The position numbers and the translations under genes were made by a program. The notes below the pieces were generated by a model. That model did no database searches. It had not been told where the DNA came from and saw nothing but the letters and a program-made list of their open reading frames with translations. Below are positions 33,330-44,600 of a stretch of 64,000 bases of DNA, in pieces (the stretch's first letter is position 1; each line of letters opens with the position of its first letter). Source of the stretch: Janthinobacterium sp. 64 (GTDB lineage Bacteria; Pseudomonadota; Gammaproteobacteria; Burkholderiales; Burkholderiaceae_D); the NCBI RefSeq assembly GCF_002813325.1, contig NZ_PHUG01000001.1, forward strand, positions 1,240,001 through 1,304,000. Direction: 5' to 3'.

Positions 33330-35467
33330 AGACTGCGCTCGAACAGCAGGCGCAGCGAGGCGCTGCCATCCAGGCGCGTCACGCTGTCGCTGCGGCCCGC
33401 ATCATCGACATACGATTGCCCTTGCAGCTGTCGCTGGCGCAGCACATTGGCCGCCGCCAGGCGCACCCGCGTTTTCGCGTCCGGCTGCCACAGCGCATAC
33501 GCGTCCAGGGTGCGCCGCACGCCCGCCTGGCTGCTGGCGTGCGCATCGAGCCGCGCCAGGCCGCCCGTCTGCACGTGCAGATTGCCACCCAGGCTGATCC
33601 TCGGCGAGCACCGGTAATCGAGTCCCAGGTTGAGCGTGGCCGGCACCTGGCTGGCCAGGCGGTTGCCGGGACCCGGCACTGCGGCCACGCTGGACCAGTT
33701 GCGCCCCGCATTGGCGCGCACGTCGATATCGGGCGCCTGCACCCACCAGGTCCGCACGGGGAACTTCACATCCAGCTCGACGCCGCGCACCGTGGCCGTG
33801 CCATGGTTGAACGGGCTGGCCGTCCAGATGCCATCGCGCTGGAACAGGCGCTGCACGGTGACGTCGCTGATGCGCCGCGCGTATGCCGACACGCTGGCTA
33901 CGCCGCTCTTGCCGAAATAGCTCTCCCAGGCCGCATCGAGTCCCCATGCCAGTTCCGGGCGCAGCCCGGGATTGCCCTGGAAATCGGGATTATTGGCGCT
34001 GTTGCCATTGTTGATGGTGTAGCGGCGCGGCACCAGGTTGCGCGTGGTGGGCGCCTTGTAGGTGCGCGCCAGCGCCAGCCGCAGCTGGTCGCGTTCCTGC
34101 TGCGGCGGTTTCCACAGCAGCTGCGCCACGGGACTCCAGACGCTGGCCCGCGTGCGCACTTCGCTCAGGGTGCGGCCTTCGGTCGCCGTCTGCAAGCCTT
34201 CCCAGCGCACGCCCGCATACATTTGCAGGCGCGGCGTCACATCCCATTCATCCTGCGCATACAGGGCCAGGCGCCGCACGTCGGCCGTGTAGTCTTCATC
34301 GAGCGCATACGGCGCGCCACCGGCAAGATACGTGTCGCGCTGGCGGCGCGATTCGCTGCGGCGTATCAGGCTGCCATCCCAGCCCGCGCTCAGCGCATGC
34401 CCGCCGCCCAGCCGGCCCAGGTATTTGCCGCTGCTGTTGACGCTGTCGTCGATGGCATCGGACACGACGCCGCGCAGCAGCAAAGGAGCGCCACCGGCCG
34501 CCGCGCCAAGGAAGACGTAATCCGTATCGCGCCGGTTGTGGTTGACGCTTAGTCTGGCCGTCAGCTTGCCCGCCGCCCCCAGCGGGTGCGTCCAGTTCAC
34601 GTCGTTGCGCGCCGAAAACACGCTGGCCTGCGACGTGGCGCCATTGCGCGGATACGCCGTGGGCATGCCCAGCAAGGCCGTTTCGCTGGCCTCGCCGTCA
34701 AATCCCGTGCGATACCAGTCCAGCAGGCTTTGCCAGATGATGGTATCGCCATTGTCCAGGGTCCATTGCAGACGCGGCGTCAGGCTGGCCTTGTTGACGG
34801 ACGAGGCGTTGCGCGTGCGCGTTTCGCGGCGCGCCAGCAGCGTGCCGGCCGGATCGGACATTGTTTCAGTCGTCCTTCCCGCCACGTCATCGGCCGTGCG
34901 CTCCAGCGCGCCCGTCAGCGCATAGGCGAAACCGGGCAGCTTGTTTGCCACGCGCAAGGACGCGGCAGGCTGCCAGCGGCCGTCCTGCCGGCCCGCGCCC
35001 AACTTCCATTCGCGCTCGGCGCCGCTGGCGCCCTTGCGCAAGACGACGTTGATGCTGCCGGCGACGGCTTGCATGCTGTATTCGGCCGTCGCGCTGCGTA
35101 AAATCTCAATGCGCTCGATCATCTCGGGCGCGATCGATTCGATGGAAAATCCCGGTGGCGCGGGGTCGCCGTTGATCAGCATTTGCGTGTAGCCGGCGCC
35201 CAGGCCGTGCATGCGCACCTCGCCGCCGACGACGGAGACACCGGGCTGGCGTTTCAGGACCGCCGCCAGGCTGCCGTCGCCATATTGCGCCAGGTCGTCG
35301 CGGCTGACGATGATCTTCGCGGCCGTTTCGTCGCGCCGCTGCTGCATGCCGCTGGCGGCCGAAATGGCAACTTGCTGCAGCGGCGCATCCCCGGCGCAGG
35401 CGGCGGCGGGCAAAAGCAGGAAAAAAAGCGGGGATAAAAACGGAAAATACTGGCTGGCGCTGCGCAT
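33326..35467 (-). CDS. TonB-dependent outer-membrane receptor
   Basis: The 713-aa protein has a signal peptide (residues 1-25, ending AAACAG), a plug domain with DLAQYGDGSLAAVLKRQPGV, YTQMLINGDPAPPG and ERIEILRSATAEYSMQAVAGSINVVLR, and a C-terminal 22-strand-type barrel (for example LRLALARTYKAPTTRNLVPRR). The substrate is unknown; the set of receptors with short plugs includes siderophore and sugar-oligomer importers. It ends in FERSL rather than with an aromatic last residue. No FecIR-type regulator is adjacent. A hairpin (35478-35509) lies 11 bases before the start. Confidence 0.9.
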   Translation of the reverse strand: MRSASQYFPFLSPLFFLLLPAAACAGDAPLQQVAISAASGMQQRRDETAAKIIVSRDDLAQYGDGSLAAVLKRQPGVSVVGGEVRMHGLGAGYTQMLINGDPAPPGFSIESIAPEMIERIEILRSATAEYSMQAVAGSINVVLRKGASGAEREWKLGAGRQDGRWQPAASLRVANKLPGFAYALTGALERTADDVAGRTTETMSDPAGTLLARRETRTRNASSVNKASLTPRLQWTLDNGDTIIWQSLLDWYRTGFDGEASETALLGMPTAYPRNGATSQASVFSARNDVNWTHPLGAAGKLTARLSVNHNRRDTDYVFLGAAAGGAPLLLRGVVSDAIDDSVNSSGKYLGRLGGGHALSAGWDGSLIRRSESRRQRDTYLAGGAPYALDEDYTADVRRLALYAQDEWDVTPRLQMYAGVRWEGLQTATEGRTLSEVRTRASVWSPVAQLLWKPPQQERDQLRLALARTYKAPTTRNLVPRRYTINNGNSANNPDFQGNPGLRPELAWGLDAAWESYFGKSGVASVSAYARRISDVTVQRLFQRDGIWTASPFNHGTATVRGVELDVKFPVRTWWVQAPDIDVRANAGRNWSSVAAVPGPGNRLASQVPATLNLGLDYRCSPRISLGGNLHVQTGGLARLDAHASSQAGVRRTLDAYALWQPDAKTRVRLAAANVLRQRQLQGQSYVDDAGRSDSVTRLDGSASLRLLFERSL

Positions 35468-35477
35468 GATGCCTTTT

Positions 35478-35509
35478 CTACACTGCGGCTAAGGAAGCGC
35501 GCAGTGTAG
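35478..35509. promoter_or_regulatory. Inverted repeat in front of the TonB receptor gene
   Basis: Perfect 10-base arms CTACACTGCG (35478-35487) and CGCAGTGTAG (35500-35509) flank a 12-base spacer. The position, starting 11 bases upstream of the receptor ATG, fits an operator or a 5'-UTR hairpin that affects translation. No match to a Fur box is seen. Confidence 0.45.
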
Positions 35510-35571
35510 AGGATTTGACAATACGCAGCAAGCGGCTTTCAGTGCCCTCCCCGGTAAAACGCGATGAACCA

Positions 35572-35607
35572 AAAAAAATGCCGCTTCGCCTACATCACGA
35601 AGCGGCA
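35572..35607 (-). terminator. Rho-independent terminator of the two-partner exoprotein gene
   Basis: On the minus strand TGCCGCTTCG and CGAAGCGGCA form a 10-base stem with a nine-base loop, followed by eight T residues. It lies 30 bases after the stop of the exoprotein gene. This marks the end of the tpsB-tpsA operon. Confidence 0.85.
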
Positions 35608-35637
35608 CTTCCACTGGCAAGCCCGGTTAATGCATGC

Positions 35638-38600
35638 TTACTGGCTTTCGATGCTGGTGTTGCCAGCCGCCGACGGCAGTCGCAGGCCCGTATCGACCAC
35701 ACTCAGACGCAAGCCCGGCAAGACATTGCTGTTCACCGATGCCGTCGTCAGCACCACCGGCGTGCTGCCCTGCTGCGGCTGGCCGCGCTCCGCCGCCACC
35801 TGCACCGCGTCTTCCTTGCTGGTCACGGTTTCGCCTTTCGCCACGACATCGGCCTGCACCATATTGCCCTGCGATGGCGCCACATTGACCGCCGCGATCA
35901 CGCTGGCCACCGCGGCTTGCAGCGCTTCGGTCGGCTTGACGGTCAGCACGCCAGGCGTGTACGTCAACGCATAGTTGGTCGACGTCTGGCCGGCCGCCGA
36001 CACCAGATAGCTGCCCGCTGGCGTAGCGATGGTGGCCGGCGTGCTGAACGCCAGATTGCCGCTGACCTCGTTCGCCAGCGTGTCGTTGCCCAGCAAGCCC
36101 GTGTAGCTGGCCGTGAAGGCGGGATTGACATTGCCTTGGTCTTTCTCGGCATTGCCCACCTTCACCCCCAGTTCCGCCTGCGTGATGCTGGCCGTGGTGG
36201 TCGCCGTGGCGTTGACCGTGTAATTGCCGGCGTCCGTACCGCCGAGGGCAATGCCGTTCACAGTCACCGTTTTGCTGGCGCCGGCGTTCTTGTCGGCAAA
36301 GCTGGCGCCGCTGTTACTGATGCTCAGCACGTCGCCGGCGATGCGGTTGTCCGCCAAAGTCACGCTGGCGTTGGTGGTGGTGTCATACACGCGCGACGCG
36401 GCGCCCGTGGCGCGCACCAGCAGGCTGGCTGGCGTAATGCTGGCCGTCAAACCGGTCGGATCGCTGACCGTGTAGTTGCTGGCCAGGCCGGTGATGGTGT
36501 CGACCAGGCTCGTGCCCGTCACCGTCACGGCTTTGCCATTGGCCGCGTTCTTGTCGCTGAACAAGGCTGTTTGACCCGCAATGCCCAGGCTTTCACCGGC
36601 CACCAGGCCGCTCAACACCCCACCGGACAGGCTGGCGACTGTATTGCCGTCGTAGACTTTATTGCCAGCCAGTTGGCCGCTTACCATCAAGGCCTTGGCC
36701 GTGATGCTGGCCGTCAAGCCGCTCGGGTTGCTGACCGTATAGTTGCTGGCCAGGCCGCTGGCGGTATCGACCAGGGTCGTGCCGCTGACCGTCACGGCTT
36801 TGCCATTGGCCGCGTTCTTGTCGGCAAACGTCGCCGTCTGGCCAGCCAAGCCCAGGCTTTCGCCCGCCACCAGGCCCGCCAGCACGCCACCGGACAGGCT
36901 GGCTTGTACATTGCCGTCGTAGACTTTATTGCTGGCCAGCTGGCCAGCCACCGTCAAGGCTTTCGCTGTAATGCTGGCCGTCAAGCCGGTCGGGTTGCTG
37001 ACCGTGTAGTTGCTGGCCAGGCCGCTGGCGGTATCGACCAGGCTCGTTCCCGTCACCGTCACGGCTTTGCCATTGGCCGCGTTCTTGTCGCTGAACACGG
37101 CAGTCTGACCAGCAATGTCCAGGCTTTCGCCCGCCACCAGGCCACTCAACACACCACCGGACAGGCTGGCTTGTGCATTGCCGTCGTAGACTTTATTGCC
37201 GGCCAGCTGACCCACCACCGTCAAGGCTTTCGCTGTGATGCTGGCCGTCAAGCCGGTCGGATTGCTGACCGTATAGTTGCTGGCCAGGCCGCTGGCGGTA
37301 TCGACCAGGGTCGTCCCGCTGACCGTCACGGCTTTGCCATTGGCCGCGTTCTTGTCGCTGAACACGGCGCTCTGGCCGCCAAAGCCCAGGGTTTCGCCGG
37401 CCACCAGGCCACTCAACACACCACCGGACAGGCTGGCTTGTGCATTGCCGTCGTAGACCTTGTTGACCGCCAGCTGGCCCGCCACCGTCAAGGCCTTGGC
37501 CGTGATGCTGGCCGTTAAGCCGCTCGGGTTGCTGACCGTGTAGTTGCTGGCCAGGCCGGTGATGGTGTCAACCAGGGTTGTTCCCGTCACCGTCACGGCT
37601 TTGCCACTGGCCGCATTCTTGTCGCTGAACACGGCAGTCTGACCCGCAATGTCCAATGCCTCACCCGCCACCAGGCCGCTCAACACCCCACCGGACAGGC
37701 TGGCGACTGTATTGCCGTCGTAGACTTTATTGCCAGCCAGTTGGCCGCTTACCATCAAGGCCTTGGCCGTGATGCTGGCCGTCAAGCCGCTCGGGTTGCT
37801 GACCGTGTAGTTGCTGGCCAGGCCGCTGGCAGTATCGACCAGGCTCGTGCCCGTCACAGTCACGGCTTTGCCATTGGCCGCGTTCTTGTCGCTGAACACG
37901 GCAGTCTGACCAGCAATGCCCAGGCTTTCGCCGGCCACCAGGCCACTCAACACACCACCGGACAGGCTGGCTTGTGCATTGCCGTCGTAGACCTTGTTGC
38001 TGGCCAACTGACCGCTTACCGTCAAGGCCTTGGCCGTGATGCTGGCCGTCAAGCCGGTCGGGTTGCTGACCGTGTAGTTGCTGGCCAGGCCGGTGATGGT
38101 ATCAACCAGGCTCGTGCCCGTCACCGTCACGGCTTTGCCATTGGCCGCATTCTTGTCGCTGAACACGGCTGTTTGACCCGCAAAGCCCAGGCTTTCACCC
38201 GCCACCAGGCCGCTCAAGGCGCCACCGGACAGGCTGGCTTGTGTATTGCCGTCGTAGACTTTATTGCCAGCCAACTGACCGCTTACCGTCAAGGCCTTGG
38301 CTGTAATGCTGGCCGTTAAGCCGCTCGGGTTGCTGACCGTGTAGTTGCTGGCCAGGCCGCCGTTGCTGCCATTGGACAAGGCGCCGCCGGTGACGCTGAC
38401 AGCCTTGCCGCTGCCGGCATTCTTATCCGCAAACGCACCGGCCATGGCCCCCAGGCCGACCGTTTCCGAGCCCACCAGTCCGCTCAGAGTGCCGCCCGTG
38501 ATGGTGGCATCGAGCCCGCCGTCATAGGTTTTGTCGGCCGCCAGCGCGCCGGTGACGCTCAACGCTTTTTGCGTGATGGAACCCGTCACAGTGCTCGGAT

Positions 38601-41600
38601 TGCTGACCGTGTAATTGCTGGCCCGGCCCGTGCCGTCAAGCAGACTGATGCCCGATACCGTCACGGCCTTGCCGTTGCCGGCGTTCTTGTCGGCGAACAC
38701 GCCGCTGCCGCCAGACAACACCAGTGTTTCACCGCTGACCAGCCCGCTAAAACTGCCGCCAGCCAGGATAGCGGCCGTGGTGCCGTCATAGGCGCGCGTG
38801 CCGGCCGTCATGCCCGATACCGTCAGCGCTTTCGGCGTGATATTGGCGATCAGGCCGGTCGGGTTGCTGATCGTGTAGTTGGCCGCCAGGCCGCCATTGC
38901 CGCCGTTGACCAGGGTCGAACCGGTCGCCGTCACCGTCTTGCCGGTGCCGGCGTCCCTGGTATCGAAGGCGGCGCTCAAACCCGTCACGCCCAGGGTTTC
39001 CGTGCCGACCAGGCCGCTGATCGAGCCGACCGACAAGGTCGCCTTGGTGCTGCCGTCATAGACCTTGTTGACGGCCGACATGCTGGTAATCGTCAGCGCC
39101 TTCGGCGTGATGGCGCCGGTGCCGGTCGCGGTGCTGCTGGCCAGCGCGTAGTTGGCCGCGTCCGTGCCGCCCAGAGTCAGGAAGGAGATCGTCACGGCCT
39201 TGCCGACGCCCGCGTTCTTGTCGCTGAAGGCCGCCTTGGTGGCGCCGATGGCCAGGCTGTCGCCGCTCACCATGCCATTGAAAGTGGCCGTGGCCGTAGC
39301 GAAGGTGACGGAAGTACCACCGTCATAGACCTTGCTGTCGGCCACCACATTGGTCACCGAGCTGATGGTGGCCTGGCTGATATTGGCCGTCACGCCAGTC
39401 GGGTTGCCGACCGTGTAGTTGCTGGCCAGCCCGGTGCCGTCGGCCAGCGTCGCGCCGCTGACGGTGATCGCCTTGCCGGTGCCGGCGTTCTTGTCGCCGA
39501 AGGCGCCCGACAGGCCAGACAGGCCCAGGGTTTCACCGCCGACCAGGCCGTTCAGGCTGCCACCGGTCACGCTTGCCTTGGTCGTGCCGTCATACACCTT
39601 GTTGGCGGCCGCCACGCCGGTCACGCTCAAGGCTTTTTGCGCGATGCTGGCGATCAGGCCGCTGGCAGGGCCGACCGAGTAATTGCTGGCCAGGCCGCCG
39701 TTGCTGCCGTTGGACAAGGTGCCGCCGGTGATGCTGACGGCCTTGCCGCTGCCGGCGTTCTTGTCCGCAAACGCACCGGCCAGGCTTGCCAGGCCGACCG
39801 TTTCCGAACCGACAAAGCCGCTCAGGCTGCCGCCCGTGATGCTCGCATCGAGCCCGCCGTCATAGGTTTTGTCGGCCGCCAGCGCGCCGGTGACCGTCAG
39901 CACTTTTTGTGTGATGGACCCCTTCACATTGGTCGGGTTGGTCACGCTGTAATTGCTGGCCAGGCCCGTGCCGTCAGCCAGGCTGACGCCAGACACCGTC
40001 ACGGCCTTGCCGTTGCCGGCGTTCTTGTCAACGAACACACCGGTGCCGCCCGACAAGACCAACGTTTCGCCGCTGATTACGCCGCTCAGGCTGCCGCCGG
40101 CCAGGGTCGCGCTCGTGTTGCCGTCATACACGCGCGTACCGGCCGTCATGCCCGACACCGTCAACGCTTTCGGCGTGATATTGGCCGTGAAACCGGTCGG
40201 GTTGGCCATCGTGTAGTTGCTAGCCAGGCCGCCGTTGCCGCCGTTGACCAGGGTCGTGCCAGTGGCCGTCACCGCCTTGCCGGTGCCGGCGTTCTTGTCG
40301 TCGAAGGTGACCGTCAAGCCCGTCACGCCCAGGGTTTCCGAGCCGACCAGGCCACCGATTGAGCCGCCCGTCACGCTGGCCTTGGTGTTGCCGTCATAGA
40401 TCTTGTTGACAGCCGACATGCCGATGATGGTCAGGGCCTTCGGCGTGATGGCGCCGGTGCCCGTGCCGGTGGTGGCTGTCAGATTGTAGTTACCCGCATC
40501 GGTCCCGCCCAGGCTCAGGCCGCTGGCATTGACAACCTTGCCGCTGCCGGCGTTCTTGTCGATGAAGTTGGCCGAGGTCGCGCTGACGCTCAAGCTGTCG
40601 CCATTGACCATGCCGGCAAACGTGGCGCCGGCGTTGCTGACGGTGGCCGTATCTGTGGCGTCATACGTCTTGCCGGCGGCCGTGATGCCGGTCACGGCGG
40701 TGATCAGCGCCTGCGTGATGGTACCCGTGCCCGTGCCGGTGGTGGCCGTCAGATTGTAGTTACCCGCATCGGTCCCGCCCAGGGTCAAGCCGCTGGCATT
40801 GACAACCTTGCCGCTGCCGGCGTTCTTGTCGATGAAGTTGGCCGAGGTGGCGCTGACGTTCAAGCTGTCGCCATTGACCATGCCCGCAAACGTGGCGCCG
40901 GCATTGCTGACGGTGGCCGTATCCGTGCCGTCATACGTCTTGCCGGCGGCCGTGATGCCGCTCACGCTGGCAATTTGCGCCTGCGTGATGGTACCCGTGC
41001 CCGTGCCGGTGGTGGCCGTCAGATTGTAGTTGCCGGCGTCCGTGCCGCCCAGGGTCATGCCGCCGGCATTGACAACCTTGCCGCTGCCGGCGTTCTTGTC
41101 GGCGAAGGTGGCGGTGGTCGCGTTGACCGTCAGGCTGTCACCGCTTTTTTTGCCGCCGAACGTGGCGCCGGCCGCATTGACGATGGCGTTCAGGCCACCG
41201 TCGTAGACCTTGCTGTCGACCACGATATTGGTGACCGCGGAAATGGTGGCCTTGGTAATATTGGCCGTCACGCCGGTCGGGTTGCTGATCGTGTAGTTGC
41301 TGGCCAGGCCGCCGTTGCTGCCGACGGTCATGACCGCGCCGGTGATGGTGACGGCCTTGCCGGTGCCGACGTTCTTATCAAGAAACACGCCGACCATGCC
41401 GCCCACGCCGACGCCTTCCGCACCGACCAGGCCGTCGAGAATCACGGTACCGCCCAGGCTGACCGCGGTACCGCCGGTGTAGGCCCGGTTGGTGGCCGTG
41501 ATACCGGTGATCGTCAGCGCTTTTTTGGTGATATCGCCGGTCACGCCGGTCGGATTGGCCAGCGAATAATTACTGGCCAGGCCGCTGCCGTCGACCAGCG

Positions 41601-44600
41601 TGGTGCCGGTCACGGTTACGACCTTGCCGGTGCCCGCGTTCTTGTCGGCAAACACGCCACTCTGGCCCGAGAAGCTCACGGTTTCGCCCACCACCAGGCC
41701 ATCCAGGGTGCCGCCGGTCAGAGTGGCCTTGGTATTACCGTCATACGCTTTGGCGCTGGCGGCCAGGCCGCTCAACGTCAGCGCTTTTTGCGTAATGCTG
41801 GCGGTGCTCGCCAACGACACGCCGACCGTGTAATTGCTGGCCAGGCCGCCGCCAGTGCCATCGGACAGGGCGCCGCCGGTTACCGTCACGGCCTTGCTTG
41901 CGCCCGCGTTCTTGTCGCCAAAGACGCCGGTCAGGCTGGACAGGCCCAGCGTTTCCCCGCTGACCAAGCCGTCCAGGGCACCGCCGTTCACGGTGGCCGC
42001 CGTGCTGCCATCGTAGACCTTGTCGGCCGCCGTCGCGCCGGTCACCGTCAGCGCTTTTTGCGTGATGTTGCCGGTCGCGTCAGTGGCGTTGCTGACCGTA
42101 TAGTTGCTGGCCAGGCCAGAACCATTGCCCAGGGTGGCGCCGGTCACGGTCACGGCCTTGCCGTTGCCCGCGTTCTGGTCGCTGAAGGTACCGCTCTGGC
42201 CGGACAGGTTCAGGGTTTCGCCGGTCACCAGGCCATTCAGGGTCCCGCCCGAAATGGTGGCCTTGGTGTTGCCGTCATAGCTCTTGCTGGCGACGTTCAC
42301 GCCGCTGACCGTCAGGGCTTTTTGCGTAATATCGGCCAACAGGCCCGTCACGCTGCCGACCGTGTAGTTACTGGCCAGGCCACCGTTGCTGCCGTCTGAC
42401 AAGGTACCACCACTGACCGTCACGGCCTTGCTGGTGCCGGCGTTCTTGTCGCCGAACGCACCGGACAGCGCGCCCAGGCCCACCGTTTCGCTGCCGATCA
42501 TGCCGCTCAAGGCACCGCCGGAAATGGTGGCCGCCGTGTTGCCGTCATAGACCTTGTTGCCAGCCGTCGCACCGGTCACCGTCAACGCTTTTGGCGTGAT
42601 ACTGGACGTCAGGGTGGTATCGGCGAGCGTGTAGTTGGACGCCAGCCCGCCGCTGCCATTGCCCAGGGTGGTGTGAATGGTGACTACCTTGTTATTGCCG
42701 GCGTTCTTGTCGGCATACGTGGCGATAGAGCCTGATGTCAGCGTTTCGCCGCCCACATAGCCGGTAACGCTGCCCTTGTTGATGGAGGCCGTCGTGTTGC
42801 CATCGTACTCTTTGCTGGGATCCAACGCCAGGTTAACCCAGGTCAGCGTCTTGGCCGTGATGGTGCCGGTAATGCCGGTCGGCGCGGTGACCGTATAGTT
42901 GCTGGCCAGGCCTCCGTTGCTGCCATTGGAAAGCGAACCGACCGTCACCGTCACCGCCTTGCCGGCGCCGACGTTCTTGTTGGAGAATACGCCGATCGAC
43001 GTGCCCAGGCCCAACGTTTCGCTGCCGATCAGACCACTCAAGGTACCGCCGGTCAGGGTGGCGCCTATACCGGCGTCGTATTCCCTGGTGGTCGCGGCCA
43101 GGCCGGTGACGGCCAATGCTTTCGGCGTAATGGTGCCGGTCAGGCCGGTGGCCGTGACAATATAGTTGCCACCGGCGCTGCCGGTGGTGATCGCCGTCAC
43201 GGCCTTGCCGGTGCCCGCATCCTTGGTATCGAAGGTACCGGTGTTGACCGCGATGTTGACGTTATCCTGCGACAGCACGCCGACCAGCGAGCCGCCGGAA
43301 ACCGTGGCGGCGGTGGTGCCGTCATAGTCGCGGGCGGTCACCGTGGCACCGGTCAGGGTCACGGCCTTTTTGTCGATGGTCAGGGTCGCCGCGTTGGAGC
43401 TGATGGCGTAACCACGCTGGCCGGAGTACAGGCCGCCGGCCGTGATGGCGTAGGTGCCGGCGTTGACGGCGCTGCCCGCCGCGCCGTAGTTCAGCGAACC
43501 GGACAGCGAGACGTTCGGGTTCGAATACGTGAAGCTTGGCGCCGCAAAGTTGGCGGTGCCGTCATAGGTCTTGCTGGCGTTCGAGGCAAACGTCACCTGC
43601 AGCGGCGTCATGAAGGCGCGCAGCAAGGGGTAGGTATTTGTGTCGTAGACGATCCACGTGCTGGCCAGGTCCCACGCTGCGCCGCTGTAGGTGGCCAGCA
43701 GCTTCATTTGCGCCGTGGTCAAGCCAGTGCCGGTGCCGGTGGCGCTGGTGGCCTGGCCCGTGGTGGTGGTATCCCAGAAATTGCCAGTGGCGGTGCCGCC
43801 ACTATTTGCGCCGACCAGGCCACCCACGCTGGCGGTGCCGGAGACGGCGCCGGTGGCGTAGTTATTGGTCAAGGTGCCGGAGTTCAGGCCGACCAGGCCG
43901 CCTACATCGGTCCCGCCGCTCACCGCGCCGGAGGCATAGCTGTTGCTGACAGTGCCGCTATTGCTGCCGACTAGGCCGCCGACGTCGGTCGAACCGGTCA
44001 CACTCATGGTGCTGTAATTGCCACTGACAAGGCCGGCATTGTTGCCGACCAGCGCGCCGGTGTTATCCCTGCCGGTGATGCTGCCGCCTTCCAGGCCGAC
44101 ATTGCGCACGATCGCGGAGCTAGACGTCGCGCCGAACAGACCAGCGTAATCCGTGCCGGGACGATTGACGACCAGGCCGGAAATGACATGGCCGGCGCCG
44201 TCGATGGTACCGGTGAACCTGGCGCCGGTGCTGGTACCGACCGGCACGAAGGTGCCGCCATTCCAGACATCGCCGCCGGTGCCGGTGCTGGCGGCGTTGA
44301 TATCCTGCTTCAGCGTGTAGTTGCCGGCCAGGTTCATGGCCATCAGCTGCAACTGGTGCGACGAGTAGATATTGGTGCTGTACTCGGCCGACAGCATCGG
44401 CCCGGTGCCGCCTGTCGCGTTGCCTGCGCCGTTGAGCGTGCCGTCGGTATTGACCATGACCCAGTTATTGCCGGTCGAGCCGGTTGTGGTCGTGAAAACA
44501 AAGGCCGAGAAATTTTTGGCAACTTGCATTTCAGACGATGTCAGGCCAGTGATCGAAGGGGTAGTGGTGCCGCCATTTGTACCGACACCTAGCGCCGCAG

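Noticed and set aside
36474..38343. Regular 267-base repeat considered as a CRISPR array
   Set aside because: Units are coding, contiguous, in frame and far longer than CRISPR repeats; no cas genes are present.
35515..42399. Several long plus-strand frames with repeated RHGFAIGRVLV-type units
   Set aside because: They are reverse shadows of the repetitive exoprotein gene; the repeats simply mirror the 267-base period.
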